The notes under the pieces: model-generated | What the model was told of the DNA's origin: nothing | The model's database searches: none | Seen by the model: the letters and a program-made list of their open reading frames with translations, nothing else | Part shown: positions 29,718 through 38,393 of the stretch, in pieces | How positions within the stretch are numbered: the stretch's first letter is position 1 | Layout: the number at the start of each line of letters is the position of its first letter | IMG/VR virus record: IMGVR_UViG_3300032285_001005 | Coordinates: 1 to 59,617 of that record | Length of the DNA: 59,617 nt | Source: a virus | Reading direction: 5' to 3' (one strand) | Position numbers and translations under genes: made by a program

Positions 29718-30043
29718 TGGATAAAACAGAACAAATGGCTGCGGACATTGCTATGGCAATGAATGGAGGCGAATGGAAGGATGGCGATTGGTATGCCGAA
29801 GGACATCGTCAAGCATGGATAAAGGCGGTCAAACCATACTCTGATGAGATTGAACGGTTGCGGGGTTCATATGAAGACTGCATCAATGCTGTTGATACTA
29901 TAATCAATGACGGAATGACTGAGCCAGCAAAATTTGCCAAAATTCAACACAGTGGGTTTACCGCGTATAACTACATGATCGCAATGGCGGAAGACATAAA
30001 AGATGAAATTAAAAAACGGGCTGCACTGAAGGAGGGTGAGTGA
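29717..30043 (+). CDS. Early protein ending in ALKEGE
   Basis: 108 residues. QMAADIAMAMNGGEWKDGDW, then SDEIERLRGSYEDCINAVDT and the C-terminus KKRAALKEGE. The last codons contain the aaggagggtga ribosome site for the next gene. The same ending recurs in the next two genes, so these look like successive cassettes. Confidence 0.55.
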   Translation: MDKTEQMAADIAMAMNGGEWKDGDWYAEGHRQAWIKAVKPYSDEIERLRGSYEDCINAVDTIINDGMTEPAKFAKIQHSGFTAYNYMIAMAEDIKDEIKKRAALKEGE

Positions 30044-30345
30044 TGCACGACGAAGTACAAATAACAAAGTTATTTTTGGAAAAGTTAAAGCCATATGATT
30101 TTAAGGCTACATTGGGTGTCTTTGAAAGTGGCGGTTATGTCCATGTCAACGTACAGGTGATTGGCGACAACAAAGAACACATAGACACATTCATCAATGA
30201 AACATATCAAGCCATCACGGATGGTGAAGTTATCTTTTCCAGAAGGCTTCCTGAATACGAAACAGTTAAAGATTTTGAAGCAAATGAATTAAAATATGGC
30301 GGTGGCTACAGGTTTTCCGTTAAAGCATTGAAGGAGGGTGAGTGA
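30043..30345 (+). CDS. Early protein ending in ALKEGE
   Basis: 100 residues with a beta-rich middle (FESGGYVHVNVQVIGDNKEH) and helical INETYQAITDGEVIF. It ends SVKALKEGE with an internal aaggagggtga that serves the next start (TGATG junction). Function is unknown. Confidence 0.55.
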   Translation: MHDEVQITKLFLEKLKPYDFKATLGVFESGGYVHVNVQVIGDNKEHIDTFINETYQAITDGEVIFSRRLPEYETVKDFEANELKYGGGYRFSVKALKEGE

Positions 30346-30605
30346 TGGATATTGTAGAAAAATTGCGTTTGGTTGACTGTACGTTTTGGTATAAGCCACT
30401 TGGTCATGGGATTGATACAGACTTGGATGTTCCCGCTTATGAATTGGGAGCGTTGTCACATGAAGCCGCCGATGAGATTGAACGGTTGCGGGAAGCATTA
30501 GCCGATCTTGTGGCTGTCCAAAATGGGCCGCCATTAGTGACGTACACTGAGGCATGGGATGCAGCGATGGAAAAAGCGTATGCCGCACTGAAGGAGGGGG
30601 AGTGA
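30345..30605 (+). CDS. Early protein ending in ALKEGE
   Basis: 86 residues. LSHEAADEIERLREALADLV is a helix shared in style with the 108-aa protein, and the end YAALKEGE repeats the cassette terminus. The ribosome site aaggaggggga lies in these codons. Function is unknown. Confidence 0.55.
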   Translation: MDIVEKLRLVDCTFWYKPLGHGIDTDLDVPAYELGALSHEAADEIERLREALADLVAVQNGPPLVTYTEAWDAAMEKAYAALKEGE

Positions 30606-30796
30606 TGGAAATATCATTTATTGATTGGGTAAATTCATTTCCAGAAACTCAGGAAGAGGCATCTAAAAGAATGACACTAACTCGCGATCAAGTTGAGAAG
30701 ATTGCTGTAGAAACAATGATGAGAGTATTAGAAGAAGATAGTAGCGATAATAAATTGAAGGAGAGTGAGGATGGCAATCAAGAAACACATCCGTGA
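30605..30796 (+). CDS. Small early protein, unknown
   Basis: 63 residues: MEISFIDWVNSFPETQEEAS, then TRDQVEKIAVETMMRVLEED. Acidic and helical. Its 3' end contains aaggagagtgagg, a variant of the cassette ribosome site, before the overlapping next gene. Confidence 0.5.
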   Translation: MEISFIDWVNSFPETQEEASKRMTLTRDQVEKIAVETMMRVLEEDSSDNKLKESEDGNQETHP

Positions 30797-31007
30797 CACA
30801 AAAGAACTATTGATTGATTGCGGAGTAGATGTAACCACGGTCGAGATTTCCAGAAAGCATTTGAAGTTTTTTGTACAGATCGGATCACACAAGCATCTAT
30901 TTGTACGATCTGCCAGCCCATCCGACAGTCGATCTACGCTGAACTTCAAGGGCGACGTGAGACGATGGATTAACGAAGTGAAAGGAAAGAACGATGGACG
31001 GGTTTAA
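30771..31007 (+). CDS. Small basic early protein
   Basis: 78 residues. VDVTTVEISRKHLKFFVQIG and HKHLFVRSASPSDSRSTLNF suggest a small beta domain, and the charge is basic with several His. It resembles short phage proteins that fold like HicA-type RNA-binding domains (K-H-x-K-F pattern), but I cannot confirm this. Overlaps both neighbours. Confidence 0.55.
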   Translation: MAIKKHIRDTKELLIDCGVDVTTVEISRKHLKFFVQIGSHKHLFVRSASPSDSRSTLNFKGDVRRWINEVKGKNDGRV

Positions 31008-31101
31008 AGATCTTTTTTATATGTCATTGGGTTTAACCATGGGTATTGGATTCGGCGTCATCCTTGTAATCTATGTTGCTAAGATAGTCTTCGGGTTCTG
31101 A
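30994..31101 (+). CDS. Tiny membrane protein
   Basis: 35 residues, MDGFKDLFYMSLGLTMGIGF followed by GVILVIYVAKIVFGF. A single hydrophobic helix with an N-terminal charged cap. The start overlaps the previous gene. Function is unknown. Confidence 0.5.
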   Translation: MDGFKDLFYMSLGLTMGIGFGVILVIYVAKIVFGF

Positions 31102-31105
31102 TGTC

Positions 31106-31330
31106 ATGGATGATCTGATCAAAAAGATAATGTCCTATCCAGTCTACGATGACAGCTTGGCACTATTCTATGAAAAATACCCTGAACCATATTGGCGCGT
31201 AGAGTTTTGCAACCGCGCCGCCCATTGTGTCAACTTGGGTGAAGCCACAGGCGATTACATTGCCGAAGGAAAAACCATAGAAGAAGCCTTTGAAAATCTC
31301 ATTAAGGTGCTGGACAATGAACAAGCGTAA
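31106..31330 (+). CDS. Small early protein, unknown
   Basis: 74 residues: YPEPYWRVEFCNRAAHCVNL is followed by EGKTIEEAFENLIKVLDNEQ. The beta-then-helix pattern with 'G.TIEEA..N' recalls HicB-like partial RNase H folds, but the fit is weak. Function is unknown. Confidence 0.5.
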   Translation: MDDLIKKIMSYPVYDDSLALFYEKYPEPYWRVEFCNRAAHCVNLGEATGDYIAEGKTIEEAFENLIKVLDNEQA

Positions 31331-31368
31331 GTTGCTGACAGATCGCCAGAGTCTGGTACAATGCGGGA

Positions 31369-31596
31369 ATGGAAAACGTGCCATGCGACTATCTGGCGGT
31401 AGACTGGAGCGGCATCCCATGGGTGCGGTTCGAGGAGTGCTATCGGGTGGACGGGAAGATATACATAGGACCAAGGTCCGAGGGCCGAGTTCCAATGACA
31501 ATGGAGATGGGTCGCTGTCGTGACAGTGACACGAAGAGCTATCCAAGATATCGGATAGGTGAGCGTGAATGGATATGTATTTTGAAAGGAAAATAG
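31369..31596 (+). CDS. Small early protein carrying the dispersed repeat in its coding sequence
   Basis: 75 residues. The segment IGPRSEGRVP is encoded by an extended copy of the dispersed word (31467-31493). The rest is polar with VDWSGIPWVRFEECYRVDG and CRDSDTKSYPRYRIGEREW. The alternative frame at 31290-31523 is less likely because the next gene directly follows this stop. No domain is recognised. Confidence 0.5.
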   Translation: MENVPCDYLAVDWSGIPWVRFEECYRVDGKIYIGPRSEGRVPMTMEMGRCRDSDTKSYPRYRIGEREWICILKGK

Positions 31597-31597
31597 G

Positions 31598-31789
31598 ATG
31601 CACGATACCCTTTTAACGATGATGTGTATTTGGGCGGCGGTCAAAGTCATGCAGACCATCAAGGAAATCTGGGAACATTTGGGATATCAGAACGAGACTA
31701 GGCTTCGGGATCAGATACGAGACCTGAAGAAAGAACTGGCCGCACTGAAGGGCGAGCCAGAGGAAAAATCATTTACACTTCTGGATTGA
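31598..31789 (+). CDS. Small membrane-proximal coiled-coil protein
   Basis: 63 residues. A hydrophobic N-terminus (MHDTLLTMMCIWAAVKVMQT) leads into a coiled coil (ETRLRDQIRDLKKELAALKG). Ribosome site AGGA overlaps the upstream stop. It precedes the DUF1003 membrane protein and might act with it. Confidence 0.5.
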   Translation: MHDTLLTMMCIWAAVKVMQTIKEIWEHLGYQNETRLRDQIRDLKKELAALKGEPEEKSFTLLD

Positions 31790-31793
31790 TGGC

Positions 31794-32150
31794 ATGACAT
31801 TTGGGGAACGGTTAGCGGATAGGTTTGCGGCGGTCATTGGTTCATGGCGGTTCATCCTGACACAGACGATCTTATTGATCCTGTGGGTGCTGGTGAACGT
31901 CTTGAACATTTGGAAGTTCGACGCCTATCCTTTTACGTTCCTCAATCTCATCTTGTCGGTACAGGCCGCGTTCACTGGCCCGATCCTTTTGCTGTCCGCT
32001 AACCGAATGGCGTTACAGGACCGTCGTCGTGCCATGAAGAACCTGATCATTGACCAACAGGATCATGAGGTAATCATCCGAATGGAACAGCATATTGATA
32101 ACCATATGCACGAGTTAAGAGAAGACATCAGAAGTTTTATGGCGCAGTGA
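31794..32150 (+). CDS. DUF1003 membrane protein
   Basis: 118 residues. GSWRFILTQTILLILWVLVN and FTFLNLILSVQAAFTGPILL are two membrane helices, followed by the family signature SANRMALQDRRRAMKNLIID and a cytoplasmic helix with EVIIRMEQHIDNHMHELRED. This matches DUF1003 closely in length and motif order. Its biological role is unknown in bacteria too; in a phage it could alter the host membrane. Confidence 0.75.
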   Translation: MTFGERLADRFAAVIGSWRFILTQTILLILWVLVNVLNIWKFDAYPFTFLNLILSVQAAFTGPILLLSANRMALQDRRRAMKNLIIDQQDHEVIIRMEQHIDNHMHELREDIRSFMAQ

Positions 32151-32151
32151 C

Positions 32152-32367
32152 ATGGGATCATACGACAACCGAGAAAGATTTAATCGCGTACAGGATAAGT
32201 TCTACGAGAACTTAAAGGACCAAAAGCAATGGGCAGATTACGTCCGCACCAAACATGAGTTGGGAACGGCGGGGCCGAACTCCTTAAAGGCTAAGATCAG
32301 TCGTGGCAATATTGCCCGCAGTAAAAAAGTACCTGTATCTTTACCGAAGATGTCTTGGGAAAAATAA
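32152..32367 (+). CDS. Small basic early protein
   Basis: 71 residues: NRERFNRVQDKFYENLKDQK, then WADYVRTKHELGTAG and a basic end with ISRGNIARSKKVPVSLPKMS. Stop overlaps the next start (TAATG). Unknown; possibly nucleic-acid binding given its charge. Confidence 0.5.
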   Translation: MGSYDNRERFNRVQDKFYENLKDQKQWADYVRTKHELGTAGPNSLKAKISRGNIARSKKVPVSLPKMSWEK

Positions 32368-32843
32368 TGACAATTTCCGTAAGCTTGACCGAACAGGATT
32401 TAATCATGTGCCGACTCATTGGTAACATGCGTTCGCTTGTGGCACGGAATAACTCTGTAGGTGACAAAAAAATGGGAAGTCAATCTGGAAGTCAGATTGA
32501 CGAAGACGGAGTGATTGGAGAATTTGCTTTCTGCAAACACTTCAATATATTTTTTGATATGGGACTGTCGCCACGAAGTGGAAGTTATGATTGTCTGTTA
32601 AGGGGTAAGCGGGTAGATGTGAAAACAACCCGATACAAATCAGGTCGGCTTCTTGCTACAACAAAAATTAATTACGACGTGGATATTTATGTGCTTGCTA
32701 TTTTGGAAGATAACACCGTGACGTTTGTCGGGTGGACTGAAAGAGAAATACTTACGTCCGCAGAAAACCTTAAAGACCTTGGCCGTGGTGAAGGATACAG
32801 CTTGGATCAAAGCGCCTTAAAATCTTTTTCAAAACAGGCTTGA
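32367..32843 (+). CDS. Probable PD-(D/E)XK-fold nuclease
   Basis: 158 residues. DEDGVIGEFAFCKHFNIFFD is followed by SGSYDCLLRGKRVDVKTTRY and INYDVDIYVLAILEDNTVTF. Glu in GEFA, Asp in YDCLL and Asp-x-Lys in VDVKTT are arranged as in a PD-(D/E)XK core, and WTEREIL is a common following segment in such phage proteins. A repair or host-DNA degradation role is possible. A promoter-like block follows its stop. Confidence 0.6.
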   Translation: MTISVSLTEQDLIMCRLIGNMRSLVARNNSVGDKKMGSQSGSQIDEDGVIGEFAFCKHFNIFFDMGLSPRSGSYDCLLRGKRVDVKTTRYKSGRLLATTKINYDVDIYVLAILEDNTVTFVGWTEREILTSAENLKDLGRGEGYSLDQSALKSFSKQA

Positions 32844-32872
32844 CAGTTTGAATTGGCAGTTATAGATATAAT
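32840..32872 (+). promoter_or_regulatory. Early promoter-like block, copy 2
   Basis: TTGACA then GTTTGAATTGGCAGTTATAG matches copy 1 near 25542 in all but a few bases, and a TATAAT follows at 32867-32872. The leader gaagaaaggaaagagcg before the next ATG is shared too. Confidence 0.6.
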
Positions 32873-32902
32873 TTATCGCGTTATCGAAGAAAGGAAAGAG
32901 CG

Positions 32903-33238
32903 ATGAGAGCAATACTTATAGACCCAGTTGAAAAGTCCTTCACAGAAATCGAGTACAACGGCAACTGGAAGACAATAGCGCCTACCCTTGGATGCGAGTT
33001 GTTCGATGTTGTCTACACAGACTTTGGCGACGTGTACGTAGACGACGAAGGTCTCTTGAAACCTGACCAGAAATTTTTCCACATTCGCGGGATGTCTCAA
33101 CCATTCGCCGGACGTGGTCTTGTGTTTGGTCTTGTTGGGCCGGAAGGGGAAACAACCCCTGCCACTGTATCGATTGAGGATTTAGAGTTGAACGTTAAGT
33201 TCATGACACGTCAAAAAGTCATGGAGATGTTTGCTTAG
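32903..33238 (+). CDS. DUF3846-like protein
   Basis: 111 residues beginning MRAILIDPVEKSFTEIEYNG, with GCELFDVVYTDFGDVYVDDE and GLVFGLVGPEGETTPATVSI, the order of blocks in the DUF3846 family common in phages and mobile elements. Its biochemical role is unknown. It has its own promoter-like block and a strong terminator, so it is a single-gene unit, which implies independent regulation. Confidence 0.7.
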   Translation: MRAILIDPVEKSFTEIEYNGNWKTIAPTLGCELFDVVYTDFGDVYVDDEGLLKPDQKFFHIRGMSQPFAGRGLVFGLVGPEGETTPATVSIEDLELNVKFMTRQKVMEMFA

Positions 33239-33304
33239 AGTTTCACGTCGCCTCCCGATGTGAACCGCGAGTTTTAGATTACCTCCCTTTTCTCGCGGCA
33301 GACT

Positions 33305-33330
33305 GGCCCCGCTTCGGCGGGGCCTTTTTT
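33305..33330 (+). terminator. Strong terminator of the rightward early block
   Basis: GGCCCCGC and GCGGGGCC (33305-33312, 33317-33324) enclose a TTCG tetraloop and are followed by six Ts. The T run overlaps the stop codon of the convergent DNA polymerase gene. Confidence 0.95.
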
Positions 33331-35200
33331 ATAGGTCTAAGGGAGTTGTGGCCGCGCCCCACGACGGGCCAACTTCGGCGTCTACAATCGATGGTACGCG
33401 AAGCATAACACAGTTCTCCATGATCTCCTTTGCCCTACGTCCAGTTTCTTTGTTGGGCAATGACAGTGCGAGTTCGTCATGGATTTGGATCATGGGAAGA
33501 ATACCCTCGTCAGCTAGATCGACCAAAGCCTTCTTGGTCTGATCAGCCGCTGATCCTTGAATCAAGGAGTTCAAAGCTTTGTACGTGAACGCCCGACGGA
33601 TACCAGCGCCATACTCTGCAAAGGCTTCCTTGTGTGGCAGGGGCTTGTGAACGCCGAAGCTTGCGGGTTCCCATTTGTCATACCTGCACTTACGACCGAG
33701 CAAGGTTCTGATCGATCCATTCTTACCTGCGCGATCCGATGCAAACTCGCTGAGTTGTTTAACAAACGGAACTTCTTCGTGATACCTTGCAAAGAGTTCT
33801 TTGGCGACGGTAAGATCAAGACCAAGTTGTCCTGCCAGCTTCGTGACACCCATGCCATAGAACAGGCCAAGGTTAATTGTCTTCGCCTGCTTCCGTGGCA
33901 CACCTACAATGTCAGCGGCAATCTGGTGAAAGTCCGAGCGTGGGTCATCGCGGTACTGTGCCACGAATTCGTCTGCGCCTTTCATCTTGGCGACCGAAGC
34001 GTAGTGGACCACGATCCGAGGTTCTTGGGACGAGTAATCGAAAGCGCCCCACTGACAACCTTCTTCCGGTAAGAACAAACTCCGAATCATAGGACCGATG
34101 ATCTCGTCCCGTGATGGGATTTGCTGGAGGTTCGGGTTCGAGTAACTGAACCGTCCAGTGATCGTCCCGCCCTCGTCGCCCCGCAACTGGTGGATGTCAG
34201 CATGGATGCGGCCATTGTGTTGATGCTTCATGATCGTTTCGATGAACGTCGTGCGAGCCTTGTTGAGTTCCCGCGCCTTGACGATCATCTGCGGCAGAGC
34301 GTGTTCATGAGAGGACAGAAAATCCTTGGTGAAACTTGGCGCACCCGTGCCGCCCGTCTTTGGATATTCCAACCCAGCGGCGTCGAATACCTTTGCCACA
34401 GAAGCTGCGGCCCAGATGTCAGGGCTATGACCGTAATCATCCTTGATCTTTTTAATGAGTGCGCGTTCTTGTTTTTCAAGATCGGTCTGCGCTCTGTCGG
34501 CGGCATCCAGATCAACACGAACACCACGCGACCGCATGTCGATGATGGCCCGCAAGACACGCAGTTCGAGTTCGAAGATGTCTGTCACTTCTTCCTTGAC
34601 GAGCAATCCTTTGAAGAGGTCCCAAAGTTTCAAGGTCAGAGAAGCGTCTTGCTCGGCGTATGGTCCGACGTATTGCGGTGGAAGCTTGTACATCTCAGCT
34701 TTTGCATCCACGCCCCACTCGTTAGCGGCGACGGTCAGAAGCTTTTCGTCCTTACGATTTGCTAGATAGTCTTTGCCAAGATTGTTTAGCGAATAGCTAA
34801 AACGGTTCTCGTCCAGCAGAGGAGCGGCGACCATCGTGTCAATGATCCGGCCCTTGATCTCGACGCCCTCGGCGCGAAGCCAACCCACGTCATACATCGC
34901 ATTATGAAAAACATATGTCTTGCGGGGATCAGAACACAGGTCCTTCATCCAGCGCATGACACGCTTCGGGTCCATGTTGCCACCGTTCAAATGGCGGATA
35001 GGAAAGTACCAAGCTTCACCACGAACAGCGACTGCCACGCCAATGATGTGACCAGTCTTTGTAGGCCAGCCACTACCTTTTGTTTTTAGTTCGGGGTCGT
35101 AGGTTTCAAGATCGATTGCGATCTCTACTTCACCTGACAGGTCTGGCAGACTGTCTGGAGCGCACCATTCTGATTCCGTTCTCAACAGGGGTAACTGCAT
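33329..35200 (-). CDS. DNA polymerase, family A with 3'-5' exonuclease
   Basis: 623 residues. Exonuclease motifs: IAIDLETY (Asp30, Glu32), FHNAMYDVGWL and YAEQDASLTLKL. Polymerase motifs: A in FDYSSQEPRI (around 385-395), B in RKQAKTINLGLFYGMG (around 435-450), C in QIHDELALS (around 575). No 5'-3' exonuclease domain is present, as in phage replicative enzymes of the T7 type, and no thioredoxin-binding insert is evident. It is the last gene of the leftward replication block. Confidence 0.95.
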   Translation of the reverse strand: MQLPLLRTESEWCAPDSLPDLSGEVEIAIDLETYDPELKTKGSGWPTKTGHIIGVAVAVRGEAWYFPIRHLNGGNMDPKRVMRWMKDLCSDPRKTYVFHNAMYDVGWLRAEGVEIKGRIIDTMVAAPLLDENRFSYSLNNLGKDYLANRKDEKLLTVAANEWGVDAKAEMYKLPPQYVGPYAEQDASLTLKLWDLFKGLLVKEEVTDIFELELRVLRAIIDMRSRGVRVDLDAADRAQTDLEKQERALIKKIKDDYGHSPDIWAAASVAKVFDAAGLEYPKTGGTGAPSFTKDFLSSHEHALPQMIVKARELNKARTTFIETIMKHQHNGRIHADIHQLRGDEGGTITGRFSYSNPNLQQIPSRDEIIGPMIRSLFLPEEGCQWGAFDYSSQEPRIVVHYASVAKMKGADEFVAQYRDDPRSDFHQIAADIVGVPRKQAKTINLGLFYGMGVTKLAGQLGLDLTVAKELFARYHEEVPFVKQLSEFASDRAGKNGSIRTLLGRKCRYDKWEPASFGVHKPLPHKEAFAEYGAGIRRAFTYKALNSLIQGSAADQTKKALVDLADEGILPMIQIHDELALSLPNKETGRRAKEIMENCVMLRVPSIVDAEVGPSWGAATTPLDL

Positions 35201-35327
35201 ATTTCTCAGCTTTCATCATTCTGCCACAGGTACATCTAGGCCATTTTAATGTGACAGTTTTTAGTGGCACTACGATTTTTCCATAGTCGCCACAGACACA
35301 ACTTATTGATACACGTTCTTCATTCAT
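35130..35327 (-). CDS. Small zinc-ribbon protein overlapping the polymerase start
   Basis: 65 residues with CVCGDYGK near the N-terminus and CTCGRMM about 22 residues later, a likely zinc ribbon. It starts ten bases after the helicase stop and overlaps the first 71 bases of the polymerase gene in another frame. It fills an otherwise empty gap, but the long overlap leaves doubt. Confidence 0.45.
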   Translation of the reverse strand: MNEERVSISCVCGDYGKIVVPLKTVTLKWPRCTCGRMMKAEKYAVTPVENGIRMVRSRQSARPVR

Positions 35328-35336
35328 AATTCTATC

Positions 35337-36848
35337 TCAAACAATGTTGAAGCCCTTTGACATCATGGGATGAACCAGATGCAAACTGTTCTTGCCACGG
35401 GTAAGCCCCACATAGAAAACGCGCATCTCGTCTTCTTCTTCATACATCGAACGCTTCCACTGTCCTTGGTTGCGCCTGACACCATCTGTTAGTAGCATGA
35501 CATTATCACATTCGGAACCTTTAGCCCCGTGGATTGTGGATATCGTTATACGTGATTGGTCATCAAACGTACCACTCCTGAGACATGACCGAAGATATCT
35601 CCGGTCATCTTCTGAAATCTTTCCAAGAGTTTTGTCCCAAGGCTTGGTATGTAACAGCCCGTGTGACAACTGAAGCGTTGAAATATCGAGCATGGCGTTC
35701 TCTGGCACTCCGGGAAGAGTTTTGTGTCCACGCTCAACATCTTCACCTAAAACCATGTAACGATACACGTTTTTGATCTGAAGGCATGGCACAACTTTAC
35801 CAGCGCGGAGCGATTCCCACGTCGTGACAGCGGCGATAATATCGCTCTTAATCGTCCTGCCATTCTCATAGTGGTAAAGCAAACCTCTCTGCCGAACCTC
35901 TTCCTCAATCTGATCTGTTCCTTTTTTGGTACGTGCCAGTAGTAGCCACTTGCCTTGTGTCAGATCGACCTCTTCGCTGTGGCGATACCATGCGACAGTT
36001 CCCTCATCATCCCTTGGAAGGAATATCTTAGGACGGCGGTTCGTAACCCGTTGGATCAGGTTCTGTGAAATGACGTGGTGGCTTGAAGGAATACGATAGC
36101 TTTGTCCGAGGACCTCGACATTTCCTTTCAGGTTAATGAAATGGTTTACGTCAGCCCCTGCCCAACGGTAGATGGCTTGGTCGTCATCTCCCGCGATGTA
36201 GACGTTCTTGGCTTTCTGGGCGATCTGGTTGACCATTGTCCATTGCAGGGCAGACAGGTCTTGCGCCTCGTCCACGAACATAACGTCCAGACTTGGTGAA
36301 AGGTTCCGCTGAATGAACAATTCAATCAGGTCAGTGTAGTCGTAAAGATGCTTCTCTTTCTTGTAGGTCCGAAGGCCACGGTCCACGTACTCAACGCGGC
36401 TCCAATCGGTCCTCGTTGACACGGCAGAGTTGTTGTACGTTTCTCGTAAAGGAGTCTGTGTGATGCGGGACATATTGATGATTTCAAGGAACCGATCACC
36501 ATATCCAAAGTCCACGAAAGGTCCGTCGTTATAGGATGCGACCTCGATGAACCCCGCGATCTTCAACCACGCGGCGACCTCGATGTAGTCCTTCTGTGCC
36601 ATGAGACTGCTACGACCGACGCCGAGCATCTGATAGGCCAGACTATGAAGCGTCTTGAAGTATGGGAGTTCTTTCTCTGACATACCAAAGCGAACGACGG
36701 CGCGAAGCACTGCTTCTTGCGCCGCCTTTCTGGTGAAAGAAAAGTACCCGATTCTTTCTGGTGAAACCCCCTTAGCAAGATGTTCTTCAACTAGGTTTAA
36801 AAGCCTAGTTGTCTTGCCAGTTCCGGGTGGTCCTAGGATGATATTCAT
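35337..36848 (-). CDS. UvrD/Rep-like SF1 DNA helicase
   Basis: 503 residues from the ATG at 36848. Motifs: Walker A ILGPPGTGKTT (residues 3-13), IGYFSFTRKAAQEA (Ia), FVDEAQDLSALQW (II), GDDDQAIYRWAGA (III), SYRIPSSH (IV), ISTIHGAKGSECDNVML (V) and YVGLTRGKNSLHL (VI). It is shorter than UvrD, lacking large 1B/2B domains. It likely unwinds DNA in the phage replisome with the adjacent primase, to which it is linked by a two-base gap. Confidence 0.9.
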   Translation of the reverse strand: MNIILGPPGTGKTTRLLNLVEEHLAKGVSPERIGYFSFTRKAAQEAVLRAVVRFGMSEKELPYFKTLHSLAYQMLGVGRSSLMAQKDYIEVAAWLKIAGFIEVASYNDGPFVDFGYGDRFLEIINMSRITQTPLRETYNNSAVSTRTDWSRVEYVDRGLRTYKKEKHLYDYTDLIELFIQRNLSPSLDVMFVDEAQDLSALQWTMVNQIAQKAKNVYIAGDDDQAIYRWAGADVNHFINLKGNVEVLGQSYRIPSSHHVISQNLIQRVTNRRPKIFLPRDDEGTVAWYRHSEEVDLTQGKWLLLARTKKGTDQIEEEVRQRGLLYHYENGRTIKSDIIAAVTTWESLRAGKVVPCLQIKNVYRYMVLGEDVERGHKTLPGVPENAMLDISTLQLSHGLLHTKPWDKTLGKISEDDRRYLRSCLRSGTFDDQSRITISTIHGAKGSECDNVMLLTDGVRRNQGQWKRSMYEEEDEMRVFYVGLTRGKNSLHLVHPMMSKGFNIV

Positions 36849-36849
36849 A

Positions 36850-38379
36850 TTACATGATACCATCATCACGTGGCATAGGAGGCAGTGGCAGAGACTTACC
36901 CTTAGCCGCATCACCAAAGAACTCTTGTTTAAAGTACCAGACGTGTACGCCCTTACCGTTCACATTCCAAAAGATACGCTCACCTTTCAACTCACGTAAC
37001 CTCAACCCAACCTTGTTGATTGTGTAGTTAAGAAAGTTATTGATCGTGAGATGCTTCATCAGGTCTTTGATCTGGAAGTAGACCTTGCCATCCATCCAGA
37101 TAGCGATGCCCTGCGCGATTTCTTCCTTCTCAAAACCACGAGCGCGATCACAGCAGAATGAGTTGAGCAAGTCTTCAAACGTCCCCTTAAGCGTGGCATC
37201 AGGAGCCACCTCAACAATCGTGATGTTCTCAAGAAGTCCTTGCATCCTCACCTGCCATGCCCGCTCTGTCATAGTCAGAGGAAACTTGTTGATTTGTGAC
37301 ACACATTCTTTCTGAAATATCTTCTGTGACACGAGGGCTTCCGTGCTTAGTTCTACACGAGCGCCATCTACGTTGAGCAACCAGATCGCTGGATCGCCGT
37401 TGATTTTGGTCAGACTAGTCAGTTCGTTGTTACGCTGACCGGGTCCGACACCGAACTTCCGTGTCATGCAAACGTCCTTGTTGCAGAACGAAGCAATCGG
37501 TTGGTCATCGCACTTGTAGAAGTAGTCTTTCTTTTGAAGCTGCTTGATAATGATAGCCACTTCCCCCGCTGACAGCGGCGGCTTCATGTACTTCATATTG
37601 TATGTCTGGATGACGTTTTCCCAATCTTCCTTGTTCGCCATCCGAGCATAAACACCCAGACTGAACAAAGCATTGTTACGACCGCCTTCACCAAACCCCT
37701 GAGCGCAAAGATGCTGCAAGCATGGTGGACCATGTGGCAGTAACTCTTCACTCTTCTTAGCCTTAGTGACAAGACCAAGAAACTGATCGACAGTCATAGT
37801 ATGGTCTATTGAATAGTCCAAAAACTCTTCAAGGCTCAGACTATCACCATGCGGCCCGAAAGCGTAACGCACTGTGTTATCGCCAGCGAAGTACGGCATG
37901 TTGATGAAGTTGCCCGTGTCACCACGCTCCACCAAAATCTCAGTCTGCTTTGGAAAGATTTCCGATCCTGAATATCCAAGGACCGAGGCTATCTCTATTA
38001 GCTTCGGGTGCAGATCAGCAGCCGCTATCTCTTCACTGAAAAAGAAATAAACGTGAGCGCCGCCAGACTTGCTGCGGCAAACCACAGCAGGGAAATTGTT
38101 CTTGTCTAGTTTCTCAATGAGGACCTTGTGGTCGATGTTGTAGCTATCGATGTCGATAGCGCCCCAATGACAATGGTTGTTATCCTTGATTGGAATAATC
38201 CCAAGACCGCTTTCTCCCTTGAGATGCTTCTCCCAGTGATCAAGTGTTGTTGGTTCTTGGATGACACGAGCAAAACCTTGCTTCTTGCCGTCCCGCTCTC
38301 TGTCCTTGGTGACGTTGAATACGCCGTGAGCGCGTCCATTCCCAAGGAACAAATTGTACATACGTTCTGTAAGTGACAT
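36850..38379 (-). CDS. Archaeo-eukaryotic-type primase (TOTE-conflict-like)
   Basis: 509 residues from the ATG at 38379 (GGGGGAG upstream). The AEP core shows WGAIDIDSYNIDH (catalytic Asp pair near 75), VVCRSKSGGAHVYFFF (Ser/His motif near 100) and EIFPKQTEI followed by GNFINMPYFAG, as in primase domains of TOTE-like systems and related phages. A helical PriCT-like middle and a C-terminal winged-helix-like region follow. It would make primers for the family A polymerase. Confidence 0.8.
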   Translation of the reverse strand: MSLTERMYNLFLGNGRAHGVFNVTKDRERDGKKQGFARVIQEPTTLDHWEKHLKGESGLGIIPIKDNNHCHWGAIDIDSYNIDHKVLIEKLDKNNFPAVVCRSKSGGAHVYFFFSEEIAAADLHPKLIEIASVLGYSGSEIFPKQTEILVERGDTGNFINMPYFAGDNTVRYAFGPHGDSLSLEEFLDYSIDHTMTVDQFLGLVTKAKKSEELLPHGPPCLQHLCAQGFGEGGRNNALFSLGVYARMANKEDWENVIQTYNMKYMKPPLSAGEVAIIIKQLQKKDYFYKCDDQPIASFCNKDVCMTRKFGVGPGQRNNELTSLTKINGDPAIWLLNVDGARVELSTEALVSQKIFQKECVSQINKFPLTMTERAWQVRMQGLLENITIVEVAPDATLKGTFEDLLNSFCCDRARGFEKEEIAQGIAIWMDGKVYFQIKDLMKHLTINNFLNYTINKVGLRLRELKGERIFWNVNGKGVHVWYFKQEFFGDAAKGKSLPLPPMPRDDGIM

Positions 38380-38393
38380 TGCTCCCCCGATAG

